Origin: Leucaena leucocephala
Lineage: Eukaryota; Streptophyta; Magnoliopsida; Fabales; Fabaceae
Assembly: GCA_037074615.1 (NCBI GenBank)
Contig: CM073558.1
Coordinates: forward strand, 10,416,001-10,480,000
Reading direction: 5' to 3'
Length of the DNA: 64,000 nucleotides
In this document: positions 1 to 12,654 of the stretch, in pieces
Layout: every line of letters starts with the position of its first letter
Position numbering within the stretch: the first letter of the stretch is position 1
Made by a program: the position numbers and the translations under genes
Notes under the pieces: generated by a model
The model's database searches: none
The model's input: the letters and a program-made list of their open reading frames with translations, nothing else
What the model was told of the DNA's origin: nothing

Positions 1-786
1 CACATTTTTAACCTATCTAAAATGACCAAAATACCCTCCATCCATTACTGGTACAATATAGTCATCTACGGGCATTTTCATAATTTCACACCTTTCCTAC
101 ACACTAGTCCCTTCTACTAATGAAATGGTATCACGGGTTTTGGGCCCTCCTTGGCATCATCATAAGCCAAAATTTGAGGTCATGTAAGCTCATTCTATTA
201 AGGCTTACTTAGTGCTAAGTTCCATAATCGGATCATGGGTGTTCTCAAACTCCCGTTAAAATTCATTAATATGGGGATAACTTTTCATACAAAGCTCCTT
301 TCAGGGTTATGTCAAATTCATGACATCTAATGTTCTGGGACACACTTTCCTATAACTTTTCTACTTATACCTGAGATTCATGAGATCTGATAAAATTTTA
401 GATAACTTTCAGACTATCATATAAATATCCACTATCCGGAACCCTATTAAAATTTATGTATTATGCTAGATTAACTAGCATAACTTTCTCTATTTATTGA
501 TGAAATGTGGGACTGGTATACTTCCAGGCAGTTCTAAGCCTTTTTTGGCTGAACTTTTCCCTAATTATATTTAGATCCCTAAACTTTTGAAAATTACCAC
601 TTTTAATTCAACTTTTGTTTCTACTTTAACTTTTGGCATCCAACCTTTTCTAATTTTTGTTTAGGTCCCTTTCTTTCTTCAAGACTCATTTAACCTCTAT
701 TATTTCTTCTGATCATCGTCATAATCATTTCTAAACCTATTTCCATTATCAATATTATACAGATAGGAAAAATTCAGGATATGACA
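1..786 (-). mobile_element. Solo-LTR-like family copy, truncated by window start
   Basis: This is the terminal part of the TGTCATATCC family in reverse orientation. It ends in GGATATGACA at 777-786 and matches the end of the copy at 48117-49457 throughout, including the shared stretches around 'ggcattttcataatttcacac' and 'gggttttgggccctcc'. No reading frame is supported. The other end lies outside the window, so no target-site duplication can be tested. Confidence 0.85.
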
Positions 787-920
787 TAACACATGCAATA
801 AACCAAAAAACCAAGACTATAGGAGCAGGAAGAAACAAATTCACCGATAAGAAATGATGAGTGGATGCCATACCAACACCTATAATGAACCTAATGAGAG
901 CTTATTGTGGTGGAATAATT

Positions 921-1243
921 ACAACTCAACCACTAGGAAATAACAACTCCATGGTGAAGGAATAACAGCTCAAGCACTGGAAAAATAACTACCCTCACAA
1001 CTACCAAAATGACAACTAAACCACTAGGAAATAACAACTCCATGGTGAAGGAAAACAACTCAACTACTGGAAAAATAACTACCCCACAATTGAAAAAAAT
1101 GACAACTCCACCACTAGGAAATAATAATTCTATGGTGAAGGAGTAACAACTCAATCACTGAAAAAATAACTGACCCCACACTGAAAAATGACAATTCCAC
1201 CACTAAGACATAACAAGTCAATTGTGAAGGAATAACAACTAGG
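921..1243. repeat. Tandem repeat, about 90-bp unit, 3.6 copies
   Basis: Units begin at 921, 1012, 1102 and 1191, each with a variant of 'acaactccaccactaggaaa' followed by 'atggtgaagg' and 'ggaaaaataact'. Unit lengths are 91, 90, 89 and a partial 53 bp. An open frame crossing the array on the minus strand is a by-product of the repeat and is not called as a gene. Confidence 0.9.
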
Positions 1244-2452
1244 GCATATTTTTAAACACTAGGGGCAATGATGTCTTTTTACAATTAAAAAAAATAATCT
1301 TAAGCCCCATGGGACTTTACAATAATTTTGATATTTGTTGGAACTTTTTTGCAATTTATTTCCTTCCATGAGGACTTAAATGCAATTTTCTAACTATGTT
1401 TGCTTTTTATATGCTTTTGTACTCTATAAGGTAGTGTTTTTTAGGAGGGAAGGGGAGGGAGAGATAGAGGAGGAACAATGGGCCCCTTAGGTGGCAGGCT
1501 AGCCTGTAACCTTTTTTAAAAAAAATATATTTTTAATATTTTAAAAAATATATTTTTAAACTTTTAAAATACTAATAAAAATTTTCAATGACATATTAGC
1601 ATAATAAAAAATTGTTAATATTATACTTTTAAAAATTCCTATTTTTATAAAAAAATCTCAAATTTTACAAGTATAAATCTAAATAAATATTAACATAATA
1701 TTAATAAATTATAATATGTCAACATATCAACATATAAGTAATCATCTTTATTAGTCTTCGATAATGGGAGTTTTAAAACAATATTTGATTAAAATAAATA
1801 ATAATATTAATATTTTTTAAAAAAAGTGAGTACAAACTGCCACAAAAACTAACCCGAGCTAGCCTTATTTTGTGGTAAAACCCATTTTACCAGCTCTAGG
1901 AAAGGGGAGATGGGGTAAGTGTGTTTGAAGGAAAAAAATTGAACGGAGAGGACATTCCTTCTCATCCCCTTTAAAGTTTGGGATTCTTTGGGGAGAGAGA
2001 AATTATTCCCTAATCTTGACAAAATTTCCCATAATACATTTTAAATATTCCAATGGTACCCTCCCTTATTTAAAACCTTGTTTTTTGTTTCTATTCACTT
2101 TAGTCATTTTTTTCTATTCCTAACTATGGTTTCAATATTTATTTAAAACTTGTTATTTTGTTTCTGTTTGTTGGCCCTCTCTCACTTTATTTATTTTCTT
2201 CTATTTCCAATTATGGTTTCAATATGTATCTTCCCAAAATGCCTCATTTTGTTCCATACACTTGGAGGTTGGGATCAATCTATCATAGAAAACAATTCCA
2301 AAAGTAGTCGATCTAAATCATGGCTTTGCTTGCACAATGTTGGCTTCTCCCCCCAAAAAAAGGAAAATAGCTTCATTTTAGCCTACATGTTACTGTCACG
2401 TTGCATATGGTTCCATCATGAGCTGATATTGTTTTCCCACCAATATTTGTAA
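1244..2452. other. No supported gene; AT-rich intergenic stretch
   Basis: 1508-1575 is a run of A/T-only palindromic sequence (tttttaatattttaaaaaatatatttttaaa-like). Around 1440-1475 and 1895-1930 there are purine-rich G/A segments. A 100-codon frame at 2150-2452 has no recognisable domain and low-complexity hydrophobic composition, so I do not call it. Confidence 0.5.
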
Positions 2453-2793
2453 AAGTATTTGGGTGTACCTAGAATCCTAGTTTGACTCTCTAAGTACCCA
2501 CAAGAAATTGGAGCACAGATATAGACTCTGGTTACGTTTGCACATCAAATGACACCAAGTAAGAGCAATTGGAACAGAGGCTGCCTAATGAGAGAAGTAG
2601 AAGAAAAATACATAGAAAATACTTTTTTGATTTCTCTACACTTTCTGGACATATATGTGTCATGCATGAATGGGGGGAGTAGGTTCTGTGATAACTCCCT
2701 ACTTTCCCATATTTTCCTCTTCCAATGTGTATCCATAACTTCTCTTTCCATCTCCACTGTACAGACTCAGATTTGGGTCTAATCCACCATGGG
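2453..2793 (-). repeat. LTR (3' copy) of a small copia-type element
   Basis: This forms a direct repeat with 6403-6756. Both carry 'gagtttgactctctgagtaccc', 'gtttgcacatcaaatgacacc' and 'ttattttcctcttccaat' in the same order and spacing. The partner copy is followed on the minus strand by a tRNA-iMet-type primer-binding site, so the element reads on the minus strand and this is its downstream LTR. The exact termini are not clean TG/CA, so the ends are set by where similarity stops. Confidence 0.75.
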
Positions 2794-3269
2794 TTCTTAC
2801 TAGTTAGATAGCTTTTGAATAATGACATGTCCATGTTAGGGATTACCCCCATCATGCCTTCTTTTGCTAGTTTAATCATTCTATTTGATTAATATTTCCT
2901 ATTATAGCATGCCATATATTCATATCGGGATTATTCAAAGTAATAGCAAAACAATCTTGAGCATTAAAATCACTAGCAATATCCAAAATAAAGAACTTTT
3001 GAAATTGGAAAGCTGAACCATAAAATATTGAGTTACTATAAATGTCTGCAACTTTACCATAAAATGTAAATCCAAAGTCTAATAAGCAAATTACATAAAT
3101 TAAATTCTGTTGGCTGTTAGGAGTATGAAGCACATCATGAGCATCACGGTCTTTCCACCACGTAAAACAAATTTGTAAGTGCTAATTCCTCAAATCTCAA
3201 TCCTTGCATTATTGCCAACGTAAAGTCACTAACCAACCGATTGTATTCCACGAAAAATTCTTGATCTCA

Positions 3270-4235
3270 ACTTATATGGTATGTGGAGCCTAAGTCAATA
3301 ATCCAAGAAAAGGAAATAGGCTATGTCAGAAAACAATACTAGAAATAAATGAGACATAATTTCACATAATTCACTATTACATTTCCACTCTCAGCCTGAT
3401 TATAATAGTTATGTATGAAATACCCCATGTTGTAGCAGATAAAGCATTTGACCTTCTTCAGGTCTAGCTTTTTCTTGCCGCCTTTCTTTCCCTTCTTATA
3501 TTGTTGCTTGCCTTTCTTGGGTAAAGGATCACCTTTCTTCCCATTTTTCTAAAATTTCTTACCCTTCTTAAATTTAGGTTTTGAATGGGAAGGGCCAGCA
3601 TCTTCAGTCAAATAGGCTTATCCAGTGGCCTTACAAGTCTCTAGACATTCATCCTCTAGCTACAAATGCTTAGTTACATAATTGAAAGTGATATATTTTC
3701 ATTATAGGTGATATTAACTTTCATGTGCTCCTAACTAGCAGGAGCAACTTGATGATAGCCTGTACTTGCTGCTCATCAAATAGATTATGTCCAACCTTCT
3801 TCAGTTCATAAATCATGTTAGACATTTCTCTTAGATGTTGCTTTATAGAATTATTTGGCTTTAGAATAGGTATTGAATTTAAATGTAAACCTTCTAAGCT
3901 TAGTAGTGGAAACTTTACCAAACTTATTCTTCAGAGTAATCCACATAGCTTTTGTAGTTTTATGTGTCTCAAACTCACACATCAAGTCAGCAACCATAGC
4001 TCTTAGTAGTATGATTCTTGGAATGCTATTCTTCATTTTCCATAATAGGTATGCCTCCTGGTCTCTTATGTGTTGGACAATATTTCCATCCTCAGGTTCT
4101 ACCATCACTATTGCTAATTGCTCAATTGTTTCCTGTTCTTCTAGAATATATTAGACCTTTTAGTGCCAAATATCACAGTTGCCCTTATTAAGTTTTCCCC
4201 TTGTTTAATTCAACAATAATATTCTTTGATGCCAT
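3270..4235 (-). pseudogene. Ty1/copia gag and start of protease, degenerate
   Basis: On the minus strand the frame starts at 4235 with MASKNIIVELNKG, a usual copia gag start. It continues (4108-3851) as a UBN2-type gag with 'KNKFGKVSTTKLRRFTFKF' and then (3840-3721) 'LREMSNMIYELKKVGHNL' and 'DEQQVQAI'. A lysine-rich linker leads to a decayed zinc knuckle at about 3455-3405 (CFICYNMGYFIHNY, last Cys and a His lost). At 3312-3273 the protease start SWIIDLGST appears with the catalytic D-S/T-G reading D-L-G. Several stops and frame changes interrupt it; no integrase or reverse transcriptase follows. It is a dead remnant lying between the LTR pair 2453-2793 and 6403-6756; whether it belongs to those LTRs or is nested inside them is not settled. 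Confidence 0.8.
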
Positions 4236-4683
4236 TGTTTAATACCGGTTCTATGACAAACCTATCATACTTTAATTTATTGAACCATATAATATTTAAG
4301 TGAATTTATGTATATAGCACATGTAAAGTATACAATGCCATGTACTTTTATCATTTTTTATCATAAAATAAAAACATTACTAGAACCATGATAAGAAGAA
4401 TACGTTTATACTTCCTATCAAGTAGGCGCTAGCAATGTCATCACTTCCTATCAAAATTAATATAAGCACTATTCTCATCAATTGTTTTTGCTTTTAGAAG
4501 ACTTATTATCTAAAAGGCTCCCACTTATAAAAAGTATACATGAATCATTTACAAAGCAAAGTAGTAGAAATCAAATATAAATATACATCATTTGATATGA
4601 TTATTATAGTATTCTAACATCACTTTTCTTAGCTTCTAAATCTTATGATGCGACTTATGATAGTTAGATACAAACTTTATTGT

Positions 4684-5348
4684 TTTAAGCCAATGCATCT
4701 TCCTTATGGGGTCCTCCTTTAGGCTTGCCTCTAACCCTAATTGCTCTTATATATTCCATTATGACTTTTACGTAGAATTCAGTATTCTCCTCATATGTCA
4801 TTAATCCAATGTATTTAGCAAGAATGCCATTAATGCCTTTTATATTTATTAGTTTGACCGCATCTCTTTCAGCTATGCTCATAGCCCAAGTAGGGGTAAG
4901 AGGTTTGTTAACTTTCTCTCTGTCCTCAACTGGAGATTTATTGTGAAGAGTAGGCACTAACTTGAAGTTTGAGTATGTAGAAACCATAAAAGGTTACTCA
5001 GGAAGGGATTTGATGGGGAATAAAGTTTTTAACATTGGTCCAAAAGTACATATTACTTTAGGTTCCTCTTGTTGTACTTCATCTACCAACTCCTCTAGGT
5101 ATTCTTCAGAAAGTTTATCAAGTTCTATTTCTGGATCCTCTTTAGTTCCCCACGGGGTCCCCTTGAAGGTTCTCTTTTAGGTCATTGACATCTTGACCTT
5201 GTATAATATCATTCTATGGATCCTCTTCACCAAGAAGTTCCTCATCCTCATTATCATTTTGAGGTTCAAACACTAGTAACTCATCATCCAAGTATAAGAT
5301 GTCATCATAGAAATCATATCCCATAGATTCAGTGCTAGATGAAGTCAT
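4684..5348 (-). pseudogene. Unrecognised ORF with acidic N-terminus, one frameshift and few stops
   Basis: Read on the minus strand from an ATG at 5348, the frame begins MTSSSTESMGYDFYDD and is rich in Asp/Glu (LDDELL, DNEDEELLGEEDP). After a frame change near 5150 it continues with EELVDEVQQEEPKVICTFG, then after one stop as a 100-residue open frame (4987-4685) containing LTPTWAMSIAERDAVKLINI and RGKPKGGPH. It ends at TAA just below 4685. Codon-like continuity across about 220 codons argues for a decayed real protein. I do not recognise the family. It lies between the minus-strand primer-binding site (6399) and the copia gag start (4235), so it could be a passenger gene of that element or older sequence. 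Confidence 0.45.
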
Positions 5349-6386
5349 TTTCACCTAAATAATAAAAAATATTAATTATCTTAATTTTCTAAAATTTTTA
5401 AACACTAAAAATACACTAAATATTCATAAATAGGTCCAAAATTACCCTTAAAATTAGCCAAATTATATATCAAAATAAAGATATTAATTTTAAAAATGTT
5501 TAGGAATAAACTATACCTCAATTGGATGTTCCACGCTCCCTCTCGCATCCTAAGAAAGAAAAATTTTGAAAAAAAATAGAAAATTGAATAAAGCCCACTC
5601 TCGACTAAGACATTAGCCCAGTCTGGTGTTGTCACAAAGCCACTGCAACATGTCAGCTACCAAATTTTCATCTTTGTTTGTAAAATAAAAAAATAAAAAA
5701 TTACAATTTTTTATTTGTGGTTTTGGGGGTTGGATTCACTTATCTTACCCGACTGACCCATATCCCTACTGCTAAAAATTTATTTACTTGTATATTTTTT
5801 TGAATGGGCTTAGCCTAATTAGCAGCCCAAACAAAAACTTTTTTCTGTTATGGACTGGGCTGGGGCAACCTAGTCCGATGCACAATGTTTTTTCGTTCTG
5901 TTATACTAGGTTGGGCGCAGCTTAGTCTGCAGCATCATAAACTCAATTTTTTTGGAAGGCTCAAACTTGAAATGATGACATTTTGGGGATGATCAAAATG
6001 CACCGTTTTGATTATCCCCAACGTCCAGTTGGGTCACATAGACCCGACCGAACTGGACCTGACCTATTTTTTCACTGTAACTTCTCCATTTGACACCCAA
6101 TTTTGACATTCTTGATGTCATTTTCTCCTTTTTTTTGTGCTCTATGCAATGGGGCTAATTTTAAGGCTTAAAAATACAGTTTCCAAATGACCCATTTTTG
6201 AACGAATAAGCATATAACAGATAGTGGCTTTCATTTCATGGTTTAAATGCGTGCTGCATATATTTAAGCATACAATGAATACTGTAATCCAAAACAGCAA
6301 CCAATAATGCAATATATATATCTAGAAACAAAAATTATAGAGAAGTATTGAAAATAGCAAATAAGCACAAACAAAGTAGAAAAGCT
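5349..6386. other. Non-coding stretch with one imperfect palindrome
   Basis: No frame here shows a recognisable domain. At 5995-6012 the sequence 'caaaatgcaccgttttg' is an imperfect palindrome that would be CAAAACG-N3-CGTTTTG before one CpG-to-TpG change. It sits in a locally GC-rich patch (5990-6065) unlike the surrounding AT-rich DNA. Confidence 0.4.
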
Positions 6387-6399
6387 GGCTCTGCTACCA
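6387..6399 (-). other. Primer-binding site, tRNA-iMet type
   Basis: On the minus strand this reads TGGTAGCAGAGCC, one base from the common copia site TGGTATCAGAGCC. It lies a few bases after the minus-strand end of the LTR at 6403-6756, the expected position, and it sets the orientation of that element. Confidence 0.75.
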
Positions 6400-6402
6400 A
6401 TA

Positions 6403-6756
6403 TAAGTATTCAGGCATACTTGGAATACGAGTTTGACTCTCTGAGTACCCACATGAAACAACGGCACATATATAGACTCTAGTTATGTTTGCACATCAAA
6501 TGACACCAAGGAAGAGCAATTGAAATAGAGGCTGCCAAAAGAGAGAAGTAGAGGAAAAATACATGGAAAATACTCTTCTAATTTATTTGTACTCTGTGGA
6601 CGTATATGTGTGCATATGTTATGCCTAAATGAGGGTAGAATGGGTTCTACGATAACTCCCCACTCTCCCTTATTTTCCTCTTCCAATTTGTGTCCATAAC
6701 TGCTATCTCTATCTCCACTTTATATACTCATGGATTTGGGCCTAATTTACCATGGG
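6403..6756 (-). repeat. LTR (5' copy) of a small copia-type element
   Basis: This is the upstream partner of 2453-2793 on the minus strand and is about 350 bp long. It lies directly against the primer-binding site at 6387-6399. Similarity to the partner runs from 'aagtatt' to 'taccatggg'. The two differ at many positions and by several indels, which indicates an old insertion. Confidence 0.75.
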
Positions 6757-7254
6757 GGACTAGTCTATTTCCTAATAATTTGATTTTCAAATTCAAACCA
6801 CCCATCCTTTATGTTGTTCAAATATCAACATTGTCTAAGCTCTTAGTTGTTTCCTAGTTATCCATATTATTTCTTGGTTATCTATCTTATTCCATATGTG
6901 CTCTATGTTCTGAAGATGTTTCATTCTTCTGTTGCTCACAATCCTTCTGACAATGATTCTAGTATTAGCAAAAATGCACATAGAATTGTATTTTCTAAAC
7001 AGAGATTCACCGCTCTTCAATTTTTGGACTATTCTTTTACTTTGTGAGATGTTCATTCATAACTTCATTTATTGTAGTTGTTCTTGTACATTTTTATGGG
7101 TTTCCATCTACATGTTTTCTTCTTTGATTCATATTTATTCTCCATTCAAGTTCACAAACACATCTACATGTTTGCTTCATTGATTCTGATTTTCCTTTCC
7201 TTACTTTTTCAATTGTATATTTAAATGGGTTGAAGATGAATTATTGTGGTCATA
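6757..7254. other. No feature supported
   Basis: AT-rich sequence between an old copia LTR and the atatt solo LTR. Short overlapping frames on both strands have no recognisable motif. If both later insertions at 7260-11713 are removed, this joins 11719 onward. Confidence 0.4.
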
Positions 7255-7985
7255 ATATTTGTTGGAGATTGTTCCCTAGGCTAATCAATTGGATGTAGAT
7301 ATTATAATTTATTTAATAAAAGAAATTTTATTAAATAAATATTTATTATATTATTTTGTATTTTTTTGTAATAAAGATCCATGAATGATTCTAAATGTCC
7401 CTGATTGATTATTATTGTGGAAACAACAATAAATTAAGATTAGTATGGCTTTGATTGATGAGTATACGATGGTCATATATGGAGATACAAATTAAAGTCA
7501 TGGGCACTTATAAGATACCAAGACGCTGGATCAACCTATTATGAGATAGCTATATAGACTAGGTCATAAATATATCTCATTATAGCTGTCACTTGCCCTC
7601 AGACATGAGATTACCATAGACACTTACATAATGAACACTGTGATTTGACATAATCAAAAGTCACTTATAACTGAGTGATCATAAAGGTCGTGACTGAGTA
7701 CAATGGGATACATGCGAAGGAAAATGAGTGGTCAAGATAGAATTTGTCCCTTTCATTATGAGAGAGATATCTTTGGGCCCCTCGATGAGTAAGACTGAGA
7801 AATGCATGGCCATACTCAAATAAAGAGTTTCATTTGTCTTGTTAGTCTACTCAGAGATCGAGAAACTATGATTTAGCAATATAAGAGTGACATCTCCATG
7901 TCTCATGCTTGATCTAGATATCATGTGATAAAAGGGACTTGACATGATTATAAGATCCGTTAAATTAGATCATTGAATTTCATAT

Positions 7986-10605
7986 TGTCATATCCCAATT
8001 TTTAGGCCTTAAAGCCCAATATATAGCCTGAAAAAGGGATGCTACCAGACCCTATTGAGCAGAGGTCTCACTAAATAGAGAAAATTATGATGATCAGTTT
8101 GATGCAGCACAAAGTTTTGATATGAGGTCTCAAAAGATTTATATTAATTTTTGAAGAGAAGGAAAATTAATATAGTATTCTCTAGACCTCAGAATCAGAT
8201 GAAATATGGTAGTAAATTCCTATAATTAATATAAGAATTTCTAAAATTGACAGAGCTCAAAAAGGAGTTCTGTAGAATTTACTACAGAATTTACAGTGGA
8301 TTAAAAGACCCGATAAATAGGTTTCGGGGGAATTTCTCGGGAATTGAGCCCATGAAGATAGTGGATCATACAGAGGGTCCAGAATGGCACCTTATAGGAC
8401 CAATGATATTTTTAGATAAATATGTGGGCCAGGGCTAATAAAGACCGAGAAAAATGAAGAATTACGAAAATACCACTGAAGGTATGCCACTGTGTTGTGT
8501 CATTAAGTCTGAGTCAGACGAAGGGCATCACGATCATTTGACTAAGGTTAGACAGTCAAGAAAGGGTATCTGGATAGTTGACCAAGGTCAAGAGATACTC
8601 TGGTAAGGTATGAAAAGACAATAGAGCCCCTAGAAGGACTAAAGAGGTAGTAAGGGTATTTTGGTAATTTACTAAGGATGTTTCTTGGGAATCGAGCCAC
8701 CAGAGTGTTTGGGCTTGGTTAGAAACCCAAGATGATATTTAAAGGCCCAAAAACGTAGCCCAAGAGTAAAGTGGGCCCAAGAGGCATTAAAATAATGTTT
8801 TAGTGCTTTTTCAATAAAGTAAAGTGACCCGGTCCAAGATAGAACTGGGTAAAGTGATCTAGAATCATGAGATGACATAGATAGGGCCCACAAGATGCCA
8901 CATGGCATGATTATAGTAAAAGAGGAAAAGCAAAGGACACATGGCATGATTATGAAAAAAGGAGAAAAAGCAAGAGGACATGTGGCACGATCTTGGCCGT
9001 CCATTGAGGGAAAAGACTCTGGAACTCTCTGGAGAGGCTAAGTCAGCTGGTGAGGTATCCCAAGGGCCCCACATTTTGCCACATATACCCCTTAGGTGTC
9101 CCTTGAGGTGTCCTAGATGATGTCATGAGTGGTGAGTCATCAAGGAGGGTGATGTCATCGTGATGATGCAGGCAAAGCTTCTTGAGGAAGCAAGCAATTT
9201 GGGCCATTCATCATGAATCAATCTGGACCATTCATTCCACCTCCACTCACCTATAAATAGGACACTCCCCTCCCATTCCAAGGCACACCACGGATCTAGC
9301 AAGACAAGGAAGAGAAAGAAGAGGAAAAGAGAGAAAGAGAGAAGGAAAGAAAGAAAGGAAAGAAAGGAAGGAGTTCTGGTGGAGCCAGAAGCAGTCTGAG
9401 GAGGCGAGGGACTAGGAAAAGCTTAGGAATGAGGTAAAAAAGTTATCTAGTCCCTGCTCTAATAAATTAGAGGATTGATCTTAATGGTTAGAATAGAGAA
9501 TTATCTCTATTAATAAAGTTAGCTATAGATAGAAAGAAAGTTAGAGGAATGTCAGAGTAAGGATATTTCCCCTAGCTATGCATGAGTTAAATAGAGCTAT
9601 ACTGATAGAGTAATGATGAATATATTATTATGATATGTATAGGCTCTAACCTATGGAAAGAATTAATCTTAGAGCAAAGGCTAAGAGCTAGAAGGAAAGC
9701 TACATGTCAGGTAGTAAACTAATCTTAAACTTGTATGCACTGAATGTTATACTTGATGTGCTATGGCTTTGTTGAATTGTGTTTGAACATGTGCTTATGT
9801 ATGAAGCTCTATTTCTATGATTACTTTGGCCAATTTTATTTCATATGTAACATGGAAGCATGCACATTATGCAATGTTAACACTTTCACAAGCAAGCATA
9901 AGTATTCACATTAATGTATGCATTGTTTAGTGTCGTTTGCTACTGAGATTTCCCCAGAAATCTCACCCCTTCCATATCAATCCAATTACAGCAGGTCTTC
10001 TCAAGATGGAGGAGATAAAGATTCATGAAGATATGTTAATTGCTTAGCATGATTGATATGTGATTAATGTATGTATAATTGCTGGAAATTATCACTGTGA
10101 ACAGTAACTCGTGATGGAGGCAGTGACATTTGAGCTGTAATTATAAATAGTAAATGATTGAATAAATGTATGATATTTTACCAGTAAATAGTATACATAC
10201 TAAGCTTCGATTGGATATATAGAACGTCTCATTTGGATGTCTACACATAAAGATATGATTTATCAAAGATGAGACCAGAATGCTGGAATCAGGGACAGGA
10301 CACTAGATGAACAGTGATTTTGGAACATTGAACAACGATGACCTGGTCAAGTCTTGGTCAATGAGTCATTTTTCCATGAAATAACATTGAGTTATCTTCG
10401 AGTAGCAATTTGAACCACTCCATTTTGAGTTTTCTATAATTAGTTGTGATTTTTCGAAGTCAGGTCACTCCGCTAGAATTTACACAGTGAACAGTACTCG
10501 CTGGGAGTAAAATTCCAGATTGTATGATTTGACTTCAATGGCCCTAGAAGTGATTCCAAATGCTACTGAATGGTTTCTAAGATATAAGAAAAGGAGGATG
10601 TTATA
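7986..10605 (+). mobile_element. TGTCATATCC-family solo-LTR-like element with perfect TSD catat
   Basis: It starts TGTCATATCCC and ends GGATGTTATA; catat is present at 7981-7985 and 10606-10610, so both ends are fixed. Its first 100 bases match the other end of the copy at 57893-59705 ('aggcct..aagccca..tagcctgaaaaagg'), so these two form a subfamily. A TATA box lies at 9251-9260, a GA-rich leader at 9300-9372, a possible GT donor after 9433, and a hairpin at 9944-9965. No domain-bearing reading frame exists. It inserted into the solo LTR at 7260-11713 and is therefore younger than it. Confidence 0.9.
9944..9965 (+). other. Conserved hairpin, 9-bp stem
   Basis: TGAGATTTC and GAAATCTCA pair perfectly around the loop CCCA. 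Flanks are 'tttgctac' before and 'cccc' after. This is the longest-stem version in the window. Confidence 0.75.
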
Positions 10606-11718
10606 CATATAATTTGGGTAGTCATAATATTTTGCTAGATACCATTTATGACTTATAAGCCAAGAGGTATTTTGGGCATACTGCCAACATTATATAAGCC
10701 TATAGAGTTGCAGACAAAAATGGGCTAACACGAGCTAAGATGTTAAAGTTTATTGAATTTAGAAAATGTTTGAATTCAATAAAATATAAAATGTCCTCAT
10801 TTAATCTAGAAACTTTCTTATTTTGAAATAAGAAAATTCAAGAATATCTTATAATATGGAATGGAAGAATATAATATTATTTAGGGTGAAATAATATTAT
10901 CTTATTATTATTAGAGAAAATAATAATATTATATTTAATTTAGGATATGAATTCTTTAGGAGATTTATTATGAAATATGATATCTTTATAATATTTCATA
11001 TTGAAGATAATATATCCTAAATTAAATAGAATAATAATCCTATTAAAGGTATTGGTGGTTGAACATCAATGTATATATTATATACAGAATTTTCAAACAG
11101 ATATTTTAATCATGATAAATAAAAATCTCTTTTCTATTGGTGGTGGACGAATTTTATATATTTAATATATAAAAATTTATATAATTTATTATTTAATTTA
11201 AATATGAGATTTAAGTTAAATAATAGGAGATCTCAGTGACTAGGGTAACCGATTTGATCCATAGTGAGACTGGGAGTTCTTTGAGAGTTAGAAAATAGTC
11301 AAAAACCATGCATAGAGAGAGATAACTATGAAAAGAGTTGAGGGCAACTTTACACTTGAGACACACTATTGAGAATAGGTGTGATCTGCTTGGACAAAAA
11401 GAATCAAGCATGATTTGTGAAAGGTACACACACTATTTGTGTTTACAACCTCGTTCGTGTGGATACCAATATATGGTGTTCATTTAAGGAACAACACCTG
11501 TGCTATAAATTAAGCATACCGTTCGTGTTTGTGTTCATTCGAGGAGTAATAGTAGTGATTAAAATTACCAAATTGATTCTTGGAGATTAGATCTTGAGTT
11601 CAATTGGTAAGTCTCCTTCCCAATTTGATTTAAGCAATGCTGATAGATCCGTTATGGGGTTTTTGCAAAATAAAATAATTTTATTCTGCTGCGTGTGTGA
11701 CCAAAATGCAACAATATT

Positions 11719-12654
11719 TTCATAGATGATTCTGGTTTTGGCTTTAATGATTTTCAAATTTTATGCATTTGATGTAGAAGAAGCTTTTGCATGTTACAAC
11801 GAAGAAGAGTTTGGTCATGGCTTTAATGACATGTTACAAAAAGCAAGCTTCTGGTTTCGGTTCTGCTGGGTGGAATTAAAAGATCTCCAGGTTGAGATTC
11901 ATAATTTTCATTTCTTATATATATATATATTGTTGGTAATTATTTACATTATTTTTCCTCTTTCATTTTCTTCTTATACCTTCCTCCCTCACGCATTCAC
12001 TTTATTTTCATCGTCAAGAACATGGAGCATTATTATATTATGCCATTTCCATCCACTTCTATCTAGGTGATTTTTTTATGTTATATTGTTACTTTACTTT
12101 ATTCCTTTTGAAACATGTGATTTTTCTTAGGTGGGATGGTGTTGACTTCTTACTATGATGCAATGAGAATTTAGTCAATTATGTTTATAATTTTTTAATA
12201 TCATTTGTTTATGGGGTTTGTTGTCTCCATTATTATGATTTTTTTGTGTAGATCTATCTGCTCCAGTGGCGGGCAACTATGATTGTAAGTAGTAACAAAA
12301 AACAAAAAATTGAACTAGTGGTTCCTCACGAACCCCATTAATTTTTAAACTAGAAAAATATTCTAATGTCTCAAGAAACCATGACAAGAAGGCAAGAAAT
12401 ATTCAAACTTGAAAAATATTCGTGGGCAAGAAACCATGTCTTCTGCTATTGGATATCATTTGGAATGAATAGTAAATATTTCTCAAGAAGATCCACCATT
12501 TAAAGACGTTGATATTGATGACGAGGTTGGTTCGTTTTGGAATAAAACAATTTCTCTATTTGTTAATGTTTTCTGCCAAAATCCAAATTCTCGAAATGAT
12601 TAAATATTTTGCATATCAATATGTTTTGAAATTATATTGCATATACATGCTAAC
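11719..12654. other. Unassigned; weak open frame at 11726-12070
   Basis: The 114-codon frame begins MILVLALMIFKFYAFDVEEA and contains 'EEFGHGFNDMLQKASFWF' before turning into low-complexity hydrophobic sequence. I recognise no family and cannot call it a gene. A TA microsatellite runs at about 11918-11930. The rest shows nothing I can support. Confidence 0.35.

Larger units (their letters stand above)
7260..11713 (+). mobile_element. Solo LTR of a second family, TSD atatt, split by a nested insertion
   Basis: It begins TGTTGGAGATTGTTCCC at 7260 and ends ACCAAAATGCAACA at 11713, so its termini are TGTTG...CAACA. The 5-bp sequence atatt lies on both sides (7255-7259 and 11714-11718). Removing the nested copy at 7986-10605 and its duplicated catat leaves about 1.83 kb with no protein domain and no primer-binding site inside. 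This is what recombination between two LTRs leaves behind. The plus orientation is inferred from the A/T-rich transcript-end-like sequence before the CAACA end. Confidence 0.8.

Noticed and set aside
933..1154. 73-codon minus-strand frame
   Set aside because: It is a translation of the 90-bp tandem repeat; its amino-acid repeats only mirror the DNA repeats.
1430..1960. Possible MITE with GGCTAGCC-like ends
   Set aside because: I could not find matching terminal inverted repeats or a target-site duplication.
8672..9074. Overlapping minus-strand frames of 110 and 69 codons
   Set aside because: They lie inside the solo-LTR-like copy at 7986-10605, antisense to its promoter region, and are matched by opposite-strand frames at 58942-59394 in another copy; no domain.
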